Shown: piece after piece, positions 1-7,539 of the stretch
Layout of the letters: the number at the start of each line of letters is the position of its first letter
Numbering within the stretch: the first letter of the stretch is position 1
Origin: Xanthobacteraceae bacterium
GTDB taxonomy: Bacteria > Pseudomonadota > Alphaproteobacteria > Rhizobiales > Xanthobacteraceae
Length of the DNA: 9,824 bases
Assembly (NCBI GenBank): GCA_030648135.1
Contig: JAUSIF010000353.1
Coordinates: 1 to 9,824, forward strand
Direction: 5' to 3'
Notes under the pieces: generated by a model
The model's input: only the letters and a program-made list of their open reading frames with translations
Database searches by the model: none
Told to the model about the DNA's origin: nothing
Program-made: the position numbers and the translations under genes

Positions 1-2
1 AG

Positions 3-2078
3 AATGCGGTCGAATCCTTGCGCCGGCGCGGTGAAGCCTTCGCCTTCGTTCTCGTCACCACCCGCAGCCGTCATATCGAGGCCGAAGGCCGCCCGATCGG
101 CGGCGCGGCGGTGCTGCGGCTGCGGGACGTGACCGGAACGAAGCTCGAGCACGCCGCACTCGCCGAGCGCTATCGCAAGTTGGAGCGCGAGGTCGGCGAG
201 GTGCGGAACCTGTTGGAGGCGGTACCGGCGCCGATCTGGATCCGCGATGCCGGCGGCCGCCTGGTCTTCGCCAATCGTGCCTATGCCGCAGCAGTCGAGG
301 CGGGAGATCCAGCCGCTGCGGTCGGGCGCGGGCTCGAGCTGCTCGACAGCTCTGCGCGCGAGGAAGCGGCGCACCTGCGTGCTCAAGGCCGCGCATTTTC
401 CAAGCGCGTGCCCGTGATCGTCGCGGGCGCCCGGCGCGTCCTCGACGTGCTCGAGCTTGGCAGCGAGCGCGGCGCGGCCGGCATCGGCCTGGAGGCCACC
501 GAAGCGGAGACCATGCGCGCGGAGCTTTCCCACATGGTCGCGGCGCATCGGCGCACGCTCGACCAGCTCGCGACCGCGGTCGCGATCTTCGGCGTCGACC
601 AGCGCCTCGTCTTCCACAACGCCGCCTTTCGCACGCTGTTTCAGCTCGATTCCGGCTTCCTCGACGAGCGGCCGACCGATTCCGCGGTCCTCGATTGGCT
701 GCGGGCCCAGCGCCGGCTTCCGGAGCAAGCCGATTTCCGCGCCTGGATCGCGCAATTGCACGAGGCCTATCGGGCGCTCGAGCCCAAGGAGCATTGGTGG
801 CACTTGCCGGGCGGCCGCACCCTGCGGGTGGTGACCAATCCAAATCCCGAAGGCGGGGTCACCTATCTGTTCGACGACATCACCGAACGCATCGAGCTGG
901 AGAGCCGCTACAATGCGCTCATCCGCACCCAGAGCGAGACACTCGACGCGCTCGCGGAAGCCGTCGCCGTGTTCGGCAGCGACGGACGCCTGAAGCTCTT
1001 CAACTCGGCCTTCGTGGAGCTGTGGAAGCTTGCGCCCCCGACGCTGGCCGAGCGACCCCATATCGAGACCATCGGCGGTTGGTGCCGGCCGCTGCTCGGA
1101 GCGTCGCTCGAGCGCTACGATCGAAAAAGCGAGGCAGACGGCGGCGCTGTTTCGAGCGTCAGTTCCTGGGCGGCGATCCAACTCGCCATCACCAGCTTCG
1201 AGCGCCGCACGCCGATCGCCCGGCGGCTCGAACGCATCGACGGCAGCGTGCTCGACTGCACCACCGTGCCGCTGCCCGATGGCGGCACGCTCGTGACCTT
1301 CCGCGACGTGAGCGACAGCGTGAGGGTGGAGCGCGCGCTGATCGAGCGCAACGAGGCGCTGCTCGCCGCCGATGCGCTGAAAAACGCCTTCGTCGGCCAT
1401 GTCTCCTATGAACTGCGTTCGCCGCTCACCACCATCATTGGCTTCGCGCAGCTCCTGGACGATCCGTTGATCGGCCCGCTCAACGAGAAACAACGCGACT
1501 ATATCCGCCACATCACCGATTCGAGCGCGGCGCTACTCGCCATCATCAACGATATTCTCGATCTCGCCACCATCGACGCCGGCGCCATGATTCTCGATCT
1601 CGGTGAGGTCGACGTGCGCGCAGCGGTGGAAGCGGCGGCCGAAGGCGTGTCGGCGCGACTGGCCGAGCGAGGGATCAAACTCGATATCCGCGTGCCGGCC
1701 GATATCGGCAGCTTCGTCGCCGACGAAAAACGCGTGCGGCAGATCATGTTCAATCTGTTGTCCAATGCGATAGGCTTCTCGCCGCGCGGAGAGACGATGA
1801 CGCTATCGGCTGAACGTCGTCCGGATGCGATCGTGTTTCGGATCGCCGACAAGGGTCCCGGCATCCCGCCCGAACTGAAGGAGCGCGTATTCGAGCGCTT
1901 CGAGAGCCGGGCGCTCGGATCGCACCACCGCGGAGCGGGCTTGGGTCTGTCGATCGTGCGTTCCCTGATGGCGCTCCATGGCGGCAGCGTCACGATCGAT
2001 TCGGAGCCCGGACAGGGTACAGTCGCCGTCTGCTCCTTTCCGATTCATGCCGTCGCTGGATCGAGGGCCGCCGAGTAG
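3..2078 (+). CDS. divL: DivL-like PAS-domain sensor (pseudo)histidine kinase, 5'-truncated by the window
   Basis: The reading frame is open from the left edge, so the true start lies upstream; the TTG at 18 is just an internal leucine codon. Numbering from that Leu: residues 1-45 look like the end of a PAS domain (RLRDVTGTKLE), 45-64 a charged helix, then three PAS-like units at about 65-170, 175-295 and 307-435 (ends with TFRDVSDS). The dimerisation/H-box at about 455-500 reads HVSYELRSPLT, so Tyr464 sits where the phosphorylated His normally is. The ATPase domain keeps the N box (NLLSNA, Asn583), G1 (DKGPGIP, from Asp611), F box (FERFES) and G2 (GAGLGLSIV, from Gly639). Tyr in the H-box is the hallmark of Caulobacter DivL, which senses DivK and acts on CckA to control CtrA; that role is inferred here. 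Membrane segments, if any, would lie upstream. It ends 8 nt before the TsaE-AmgK gene. The DivL family call is confident; the exact signalling partner is not shown. Confidence 0.85.
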   Translation, partial: NAVESLRRRGEAFAFVLVTTRSRHIEAEGRPIGGAAVLRLRDVTGTKLEHAALAERYRKLEREVGEVRNLLEAVPAPIWIRDAGGRLVFANRAYAAAVEAGDPAAAVGRGLELLDSSAREEAAHLRAQGRAFSKRVPVIVAGARRVLDVLELGSERGAAGIGLEATEAETMRAELSHMVAAHRRTLDQLATAVAIFGVDQRLVFHNAAFRTLFQLDSGFLDERPTDSAVLDWLRAQRRLPEQADFRAWIAQLHEAYRALEPKEHWWHLPGGRTLRVVTNPNPEGGVTYLFDDITERIELESRYNALIRTQSETLDALAEAVAVFGSDGRLKLFNSAFVELWKLAPPTLAERPHIETIGGWCRPLLGASLERYDRKSEADGGAVSSVSSWAAIQLAITSFERRTPIARRLERIDGSVLDCTTVPLPDGGTLVTFRDVSDSVRVERALIERNEALLAADALKNAFVGHVSYELRSPLTTIIGFAQLLDDPLIGPLNEKQRDYIRHITDSSAALLAIINDILDLATIDAGAMILDLGEVDVRAAVEAAAEGVSARLAERGIKLDIRVPADIGSFVADEKRVRQIMFNLLSNAIGFSPRGETMTLSAERRPDAIVFRIADKGPGIPPELKERVFERFESRALGSHHRGAGLGLSIVRSLMALHGGSVTIDSEPGQGTVAVCSFPIHAVAGSRAAE

Positions 2079-2086
2079 CCGCGTCG

Positions 2087-3700
2087 ATGCCGAACTCGAA
2101 CAATCCGCGCGTCACCTGGGACATCGAGTTGCCCGACGAGGATGCAACCCGGCATCTCGCCATGGATCTCGCCATTGCGATCGGACCAGGCGACCTCATC
2201 ACGCTCGCGGGCGACCTCGGTGCCGGCAAGACCATGCTCGCCCGCGCCATCATCCGTTATCTCGCCGGCGACGAGCGGCTGCAGGTGCCGAGCCCTACTT
2301 TCACGTTCCTGCAGACGTATGAACTGCCGCGTTTTTCGGTTGTCCATGCGGACCTCTACCGGGTGACGACGTTGGCCGAGCTCGCGGAGCTGGGCTGGCA
2401 GGAAGCGGCCGAGGGCGCGGCCGTGCTCTTGGAATGGCCGGATCGCGCCGGCGCGCTCATCCAGGCCGACCGGCTCGAGGTCTCGCTCGCGCTCGCGCCG
2501 GACCTCGGCCCGACCCATCGCAATGTCCGGCTCACCGGTTTCGGTGCCTGGGGGGCCCGATTGACGCAATTGCGCGCGGCGCGCGCGCTGCTCGACGCCA
2601 CCGGCTATGGTTCGGCACTCCGGCAACATCTGCAGGGAGACGCCTCGATCCGCAGCTATGAGCGTCTTTATCACGATAAAATCGACGAAGGCACCGCCGT
2701 GCTCATGAAGGTGCCGCTCAAGTCCGACGAACCGGCGCTGCGGCAGGGCCGCTCCTATAGCGCGATCGCCCATCTCGCCGAAAATGTGCGCCCGTTCGCG
2801 GCGCTCGCCCGCGCCTTACACAAGCTCGGCTTCAGCGCACCGGAAATCTATGCCGCCGATCTGGAGAACGGTCTGCTTCTGCTCGAGGATCTGGGTTCGG
2901 AAGGCTTCGTTGCCGGCGATCCACCGGTCCCGATCGAAGAGCGCTATGAGGCGGCCATCGACCTACTGGTCGCGCTGCATAGCATGGAGCTGCCGGAGGT
3001 ATTGCCGGTCGCGCCGCGTATCGATCATCGCATTCCGCTTTATGATCTCGATGCCTTGCTGATCGAGGTCGAGCTACTGTTCGATTGGTACCTGCCGCAC
3101 CGCGGCCGCAGGGTGCCCGACGCGGCCACGCGCGAAGCCTTTCTCACGCTCTGGCGCGTGAAGCTCGGGGAGACGATGGCCGAGCCCAAGACCTGGGTGT
3201 TGCGCGATTTCCACTCGCCGAACTTGTTGTGGCTGCCTGAACGGACTGGCATCGCGCGCGTCGGATTGCTCGATTTCCAGGACGCCGTGCTGGGCCCGCC
3301 CGCCTATGACGCCGCTGCGCTCTTGATGGATGCCCGGGTCGACGTGTCGGAAGCGCTCGAACTGAAGCTGCTGTCCCGCTATGCCATAGGTCGAGGAGCC
3401 TACGATCCCGCGTTCGATCCGGCCTTGTTCGCGAGCCGCTATGTGATGCTCGGCGCCCAGCGCGCGACCAAGATTCTCGGCATTTTTGCCCGACTCGACC
3501 GGCGCGACCGCAAGCCGCAATATCTTCGGCACTTGCCGCGGGTGTGGAATTATCTGATGCGCGCCTTGGCCCATCCTTCGCTCGCCGAACTCAAGGCCTG
3601 GTACCGCGCACACGTGCCGCCGCCACTGCCGCCGACACCGACGCCGGTGGCCAACGCACCGGTCGCCAGCGCAGCGGCGACGAGTCCACCCTTGCCGTGA
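2087..3700 (+). CDS. tsaE: TsaE-AmgK fusion: tRNA t6A ATPase plus MurNAc/GlcNAc anomeric kinase
   Basis: A 537-residue polypeptide with two enzymes. Residues 1 to about 155 are TsaE, the P-loop ATPase that cycles the TsaB-TsaD complex making t6A37 in ANN-decoding tRNAs: Walker A GDLGAGKT (Lys48), SPTF, HADLYR (His87, Asp89), ELG and EWPDRAG (Glu116). Residues from about 165 to 510 are an aminoglycoside-phosphotransferase-fold kinase like AmgK, which makes MurNAc-1-phosphate or GlcNAc-1-phosphate: GDASIRSYERL, LLLEDLG, catalytic loop LRDFHSPN (Asp374, Asn379) and metal-binding LLDFQD (Asp396). The C-terminal ILGIFARL and PRVWNYL segments also match AmgK. Each half is near the length of the stand-alone enzyme (about 150 and 340 residues), with no stop codon or obvious frameshift between them. 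A Pro/Ala-rich tail (511-537) is extra. ATG 2087 is chosen because it starts 8 nt after the divL stop and leaves a normal TsaE N-terminus; the Shine-Dalgarno is weak. The adjacent murU supports the AmgK assignment over antibiotic resistance. Sugar specificity is inferred. Confidence 0.9.
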   Translation: MPNSNNPRVTWDIELPDEDATRHLAMDLAIAIGPGDLITLAGDLGAGKTMLARAIIRYLAGDERLQVPSPTFTFLQTYELPRFSVVHADLYRVTTLAELAELGWQEAAEGAAVLLEWPDRAGALIQADRLEVSLALAPDLGPTHRNVRLTGFGAWGARLTQLRAARALLDATGYGSALRQHLQGDASIRSYERLYHDKIDEGTAVLMKVPLKSDEPALRQGRSYSAIAHLAENVRPFAALARALHKLGFSAPEIYAADLENGLLLLEDLGSEGFVAGDPPVPIEERYEAAIDLLVALHSMELPEVLPVAPRIDHRIPLYDLDALLIEVELLFDWYLPHRGRRVPDAATREAFLTLWRVKLGETMAEPKTWVLRDFHSPNLLWLPERTGIARVGLLDFQDAVLGPPAYDAAALLMDARVDVSEALELKLLSRYAIGRGAYDPAFDPALFASRYVMLGAQRATKILGIFARLDRRDRKPQYLRHLPRVWNYLMRALAHPSLAELKAWYRAHVPPPLPPTPTPVANAPVASAAATSPPLP

Positions 3701-4437
3701 GCACCCTCGTCCGCGATCCCGCCATGCCGGCGAGCGCCATGGTGCTGGCGGCCGGGCTCGGCACGCGCATGGGCCCGCTCAGCCAAAGCCGGCCAAAGCC
3801 GCTCATTGAAGTCATGGGCCGTGCGCTGATCGATCATGTGCTCGATCGTCTGGTGCAGGTGGGCATTGCGACCGCGGTCGTCAATGTCCATCATTTTGCC
3901 GACGCGGTCGAAGAACACCTGAAGGGACGCGAGCATCCCCGCATCGTGATCTCCAATGAGCGCGAGCAGTTGCTTTCCACCGGCGGCGGCATCGCCAAGG
4001 CCTTGCCCTTGCTCGGCAGCGCGCCGTTCGTGCTGGTGAATTCCGACAGCCTGTGGATCGAGGGCACGACACCCAACCTCATGCGGCTCGCGCGCGGCTT
4101 TGATCGCGGACGCATGGATGCGGCTCTCCTGCTCGCGGCGACGGCGGGCGCGATCGGCTACGACGGACGCGGCGATTATGCGATGGATGCAGACGGGCGG
4201 CTGCACCGGTGTGGCGAGCGCGAGGTCGCAGCTTTTGTCTATGCGGGTGCCGCGATCCTATCGCCGGCGCTCTTCTCCGGCGCGCCCAGGGGCGCTTTCC
4301 CGCTCACCATCCTGTTCGACCGCGCGGAAAAATCGGGCCGCCTGTTCGGGCTGCGGCTCGAAGGCACCTTTCTCCACGTCGGTACGCCGGAGGCGATCGC
4401 AGCCGCGGAGCAAGCGATCCGCCGTTTGAGCGCGTGA
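3697..4437 (+). CDS. murU: MurU: N-acetylmuramate alpha-1-phosphate uridylyltransferase
   Basis: A nucleotidyltransferase of the RmlA/GlmU-like family, 246 residues from GTG 3697. It should convert MurNAc-1-phosphate and UTP into UDP-MurNAc, directly downstream of AmgK in the peptidoglycan-recycling shunt known from Pseudomonas. Visible motifs, numbered from GTG: AMVLAAGLGTRM (residues 14-25) with the nucleotide-binding glycine loop, SRPKPL (Lys34), ALIDHVLDRL, STGGGIAKALPLLG (94-107), metal-binding LVNSDS (Asp117), and C-terminal HVGTPEA (227-233). The usual RMRPLT is RMGPLS here. Start choice: GTG 3697 overlaps the preceding stop as GTGA, typical of coupled translation, but it adds nine residues before ATG 3724 (MPASA, then the conserved core), which gives a more family-like N-terminus of 237 residues. 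ATG 3739 is also possible. None has a strong Shine-Dalgarno. The family is clear; the substrate rests on the AmgK neighbour, because related enzymes act on other sugar phosphates. Confidence 0.88.
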   Translation: MSTLVRDPAMPASAMVLAAGLGTRMGPLSQSRPKPLIEVMGRALIDHVLDRLVQVGIATAVVNVHHFADAVEEHLKGREHPRIVISNEREQLLSTGGGIAKALPLLGSAPFVLVNSDSLWIEGTTPNLMRLARGFDRGRMDAALLLAATAGAIGYDGRGDYAMDADGRLHRCGEREVAAFVYAGAAILSPALFSGAPRGAFPLTILFDRAEKSGRLFGLRLEGTFLHVGTPEAIAAAEQAIRRLSA

Positions 4438-4440
4438 GTC

Positions 4441-7400
4441 ATGGCGCGCCCCCATCGCGTCTTCAGCATCCCGGCCTCGGCGCCGTTCCTGCCGACGCTC
4501 GCGAACGCGCTGATCGACGGCCGGCTGGTGGAGGGATTTTCCCCGCGCGGTGATCCGCTCGCCCTCGCCAAAGCTACCGTGTTTCTTCCCACCCGCCGCG
4601 CCGCACGGGCCTTCGCCGATGCAGTCCTCGACCGGTTGGGCGGCGAGGCCGCGATTCTGCCGCGCATCATTCCGCTCGGCGACGTCGATGAGGACGCGCT
4701 CGCCTTCGCCGAAGAGACGTTTGATGCGGGCCTTCGCCCCGCGGTCGCGCCGATAGAGCGCCGTCTCGTGCTCGCCCAGCTCACGCTGAAATACGCAAAG
4801 CAGCTTGCCGAAGCGACCGGCGAGCGCGAGCCGTTGATGGCGGTAACGCCTGCCGCCGCCATCACGCTCGCCGACGAGCTTGCCCGGCTGTTCGATGACA
4901 TGACCATCGCCGGAGTCTCGTTCGAAGCACTCGATGGCCTGGTGCCGGCCGAACTCGACATTTATTGGCAGAAATCGCTCGAGTTTCTGAAGATCGCGCG
5001 CCAGGGATGGATCCGCCATCTCGACGATCGCGGGCTCGATGATCCGGCGGTACGGCGTGATCGCCTGCTCGCGCGCGAAGCGGAGCGGCTTGCCGCCGCC
5101 GATAGCGGGCCGGTCGTCGCCGCCGGCTCCACCGCATCGATCCCGGCGGTGGCGGGACTGATTGCCGCCATCGCGCAGCGTTCCGACGGAGCCGTGGTGT
5201 TGCCGGGCCTCGACCAGGATCTCGACGAGGCTTCCTGGGATCTGATCGAGGGCGGAAAGCTCGGCGCTGCCGACATCGATGCATCGCCGGGCCATCCCCA
5301 GTTCGGTTTGCGGCGGCTCGTGAAGAGACTAGGACTCGCCCGTGGCGATGTCCGGGTGCTGGGCTCGCCCGCGGGCCCTGAGCGCGAGCGTCTGTTGTCG
5401 GAAGCCTTTCGCCCGGCGGCGACGACCGATCGCTGGAGCATACGCGCCGAGCTTTTCGCCGACGAAGCGGCCGCGGCGGCGTTTTCCGGCATCGCCGTGG
5501 TCGAGGCGGCGGACCCGCGCGAGGAAGCGCTCGTAATCGCGCTCGCACTGCGCGAGACGCTGGAGGGGAAGCAGAAGAGCGCGGCGCTCATCACACCCGA
5601 TCGTGCGCTGGCCCGGCGCGTCGCCGCAGAGCTCACCCGCTGGAATATCGCGGTCGATGATTCGGCCGGCATCCCGCTCGCCGAGACCGAGGCCGGGCGC
5701 TTCGCGCGGCTCACCGCGACGGTGGCCGCGGAGAGTTTCGCGCCGGTTTCCTTGTTGGCGCTGCTGCGGCATCCGTTCACGAATCTCGGCAACGCCGCGG
5801 CGATCGACGCGCTCGAAATCGCTGTCCTGCGCGGACCGCGTCCGGCGCAAGGGGCCAGGGGACTCGAACGCGCCATCCTCGACGCGCGCGAGGCGGAAAA
5901 ACATCGGCGCGATCCGCGCGCGCGCCTCGGCGATCAGGATTGGGACGCCGCACTCGATCTTGCCCGGCGGATCGGGCGGGCGTTTGAGCCGCTGCAGGGC
6001 TTTGCCGATGCGGGGGAGGTGACGCTCGCCCGCCTACTCGCGGCCCATCGCACTGCGCTGCAAGGCCTGGGCCTCGACCTTGCGATCGCGGAGCGCGAGG
6101 ACGCCCGCGCGCTCGCCGAAGTCTTCGGCGCCATCGAGGCGGCGGCGAATCACGCGCCCGCGTTCGGCTTGATTGATTATGCCGACGCCTTCGACCGCTT
6201 GCTTGCCGATCGACCCGTGCGTCCCAGCTTCGACAGCCGCGCGCGCATTCGTATCCTGGGGCCGCTCGAAGCGCGCTTGCTCGATTGCGAGCGCATGGTG
6301 CTCGGCGGCCTCAACGAGAGCGTCTGGCCGCCGGAAACCCACGCCGATGCCTGGCTCAACCGGCCGATGCGGAAACGATTGGGGCTCGATCTGCCCGAGC
6401 GCCGTATCGGCCTTTCGGCGCATGATTTTACGCAAGCCATGGGCGCGCATGAGATCGTGCTCACCCGCGCACGCCGGCAGAACGGGGTCGAGACCGTGGC
6501 TTCGCGCTTTCTCCAGCGCCTTGCCGCAGTGGCGCCGAAAAAAGCCTGGGAGCAGGCGCTCGAACGCGGTGGAAATTATCTCGCGTTCGCGCGCGAGCTC
6601 GAGCGTCCGCAAAAGCCGAAGCCCATCGATCGTCCGGTGCCCCGCCCGCCCCTCGCCGCACGGCCGGCGCGTCTCAGCGTCACCGACATCGAGACGCTGG
6701 TGCGCGATCCCTATTCGATCTATGCGCGCTATGTGCTGGCGCTCGAGCCGCTGGAGGAGATCGATGCCGATCCGGGCGCGGCCGAGCGCGGCACGCTCCT
6801 GCACCAGGCGCTGGCGGATTTCGCACGCGCGTTTCCGGAAAAGTCGCCGGCCGACGCGCTCGACCGGCTGCTCGCCTGCGGGCGGGATGCCTTTGCTTGC
6901 ATGCGGGATTTCCCGGGCGTCGCGGCGATCTGGTGGCCGCGCTTCGAGCGGGTCGCGCGCTGGTTCGTCGCGCAAGAGCGCGCGCGGCGGCAGGATGTCG
7001 CGCGCACGCTCGCGGAGATCGCAGGAAAGATCGAGTTCGACATCAAGGGGCGTAAATTTACGCTGACTGCGCGCGCCGACCGGATCGATTTGCGCGCGGA
7101 CGGCTCCGTCGCGATCCTCGATTACAAGACCGGCGAGGCGCCGACCTTGTCGCAGGCGCTCGCCGGGCTGGCGCCGCAGCTGCCGCTGGAAGCGGCGATC
7201 GCGCGGGCGGGCGGATTCACGGGCGTATCGGCGAACGCGAAAATCGCCGAGATCGCCGTAATGCGCCTTTCCGGCGGCGATCCGCCCGGCGAAGTGCGAT
7301 CGCTCGATCCGGCGCGAGCCAAGCGCGACGCGAAAAAGCTCGTCGAAAAATATCATATTTCGAGTTGCGACGATCTCGCCCTGTTCGCGCGCGCGCGGAT

Positions 7401-7539
7401 CGAAAAACTTATCGCCGCCTTCGCGAACGCGAAGACGCCCTATCATTCGATCCCGCGGCCGAAATGGCGCGGCCGCTTCGGCCAATACGATCATCTCGCG
7501 CGCATCAAGGAATGGTCGGCGGAAGGAGGCGAGGAATGA
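4441..7539 (+). CDS. addB: AddB: double-strand break repair subunit, alphaproteobacterial type
   Basis: A 1032-residue partner of AddA in the helicase-nuclease that processes double-strand DNA ends and prepares 3' tails for RecA recombination. The first ~740 residues look like a degenerate UvrD-like body: FLPTRRAARAFADAV near the start, IPLGDVDEDAL, and LRHPFTNLG and LGGLNESVWPPE further on, but no GxGKT Walker A, so it probably does not hydrolyse ATP. Residues from about 748 form a RecB-type PD-(D/E)XK nuclease: VTDIETLVRDPYSIYARY, RGTLLHQAL (His788), ARADRID (Asp880), ILDYKTG (Asp894, Lys896) and QLPLEA (Gln913), so the nuclease active site appears intact. The Fe-S cysteines of Bacillus AddB are missing: Asp756 stands at the first position and only one Cys follows the nuclease core. 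The protein ends with FGQYDHLARIKEWS, as in alphaproteobacterial AddB. The start at ATG 4441 lies 3 nt after the murU stop, and the 3' end overlaps addA by 4 nt, implying coupled synthesis of both subunits. Confidence 0.95.
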   Translation: MARPHRVFSIPASAPFLPTLANALIDGRLVEGFSPRGDPLALAKATVFLPTRRAARAFADAVLDRLGGEAAILPRIIPLGDVDEDALAFAEETFDAGLRPAVAPIERRLVLAQLTLKYAKQLAEATGEREPLMAVTPAAAITLADELARLFDDMTIAGVSFEALDGLVPAELDIYWQKSLEFLKIARQGWIRHLDDRGLDDPAVRRDRLLAREAERLAAADSGPVVAAGSTASIPAVAGLIAAIAQRSDGAVVLPGLDQDLDEASWDLIEGGKLGAADIDASPGHPQFGLRRLVKRLGLARGDVRVLGSPAGPERERLLSEAFRPAATTDRWSIRAELFADEAAAAAFSGIAVVEAADPREEALVIALALRETLEGKQKSAALITPDRALARRVAAELTRWNIAVDDSAGIPLAETEAGRFARLTATVAAESFAPVSLLALLRHPFTNLGNAAAIDALEIAVLRGPRPAQGARGLERAILDAREAEKHRRDPRARLGDQDWDAALDLARRIGRAFEPLQGFADAGEVTLARLLAAHRTALQGLGLDLAIAEREDARALAEVFGAIEAAANHAPAFGLIDYADAFDRLLADRPVRPSFDSRARIRILGPLEARLLDCERMVLGGLNESVWPPETHADAWLNRPMRKRLGLDLPERRIGLSAHDFTQAMGAHEIVLTRARRQNGVETVASRFLQRLAAVAPKKAWEQALERGGNYLAFARELERPQKPKPIDRPVPRPPLAARPARLSVTDIETLVRDPYSIYARYVLALEPLEEIDADPGAAERGTLLHQALADFARAFPEKSPADALDRLLACGRDAFACMRDFPGVAAIWWPRFERVARWFVAQERARRQDVARTLAEIAGKIEFDIKGRKFTLTARADRIDLRADGSVAILDYKTGEAPTLSQALAGLAPQLPLEAAIARAGGFTGVSANAKIAEIAVMRLSGGDPPGEVRSLDPARAKRDAKKLVEKYHISSCDDLALFARARIEKLIAAFANAKTPYHSIPRPKWRGRFGQYDHLARIKEWSAEGGEE
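7523..7529 (+). promoter_or_regulatory. Strong Shine-Dalgarno of addA inside the end of addB
   Basis: AAGGAGG lies 6 nt before the ATG at 7536 and is embedded in the last codons of addB (SAEGGEE). It is the only near-consensus ribosome binding site I see at a gene junction in this window, and it fixes the addA start. Together with the ATGA overlap it allows both re-initiation by ribosomes finishing addB and independent initiation. Confidence 0.8.

Noticed and set aside
2079..2086. Possible promoter or terminator between the kinase and the TsaE-AmgK gene
   Set aside because: The gap is only 8 nt and the neighbouring bases show no hairpin with a T run.
3544..3696. Upstream extension of the murU frame, overlapping the kinase gene by about 150 nt
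   Set aside because: The added residues match nothing in the MurU family and read the kinase gene out of frame.
2087..3700. Aminoglycoside resistance gene
   Set aside because: The phosphotransferase half has the general APH fold, but its AmgK-like C-terminal segments and position directly before murU point to amino-sugar phosphorylation.
4524..4531. GCTGGTGG, identical to the E. coli Chi octamer, inside addB
   Set aside because: AddAB enzymes use other Chi sequences and the alphaproteobacterial one is not something I can assign; a single 8-mer is expected by chance.
4239..5548. Several minus-strand open frames of 228-345 codons opposite murU and addB
   Set aside because: They overlap each other in different frames and are Ser/Arg-rich, the pattern of shadow frames.
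6034..7494. A 486-codon open frame on the minus strand opposite addB
   Set aside because: It overlaps the conserved AddB nuclease domain and its product is Arg-rich with no recognisable fold, so it is a shadow of the sense codons.
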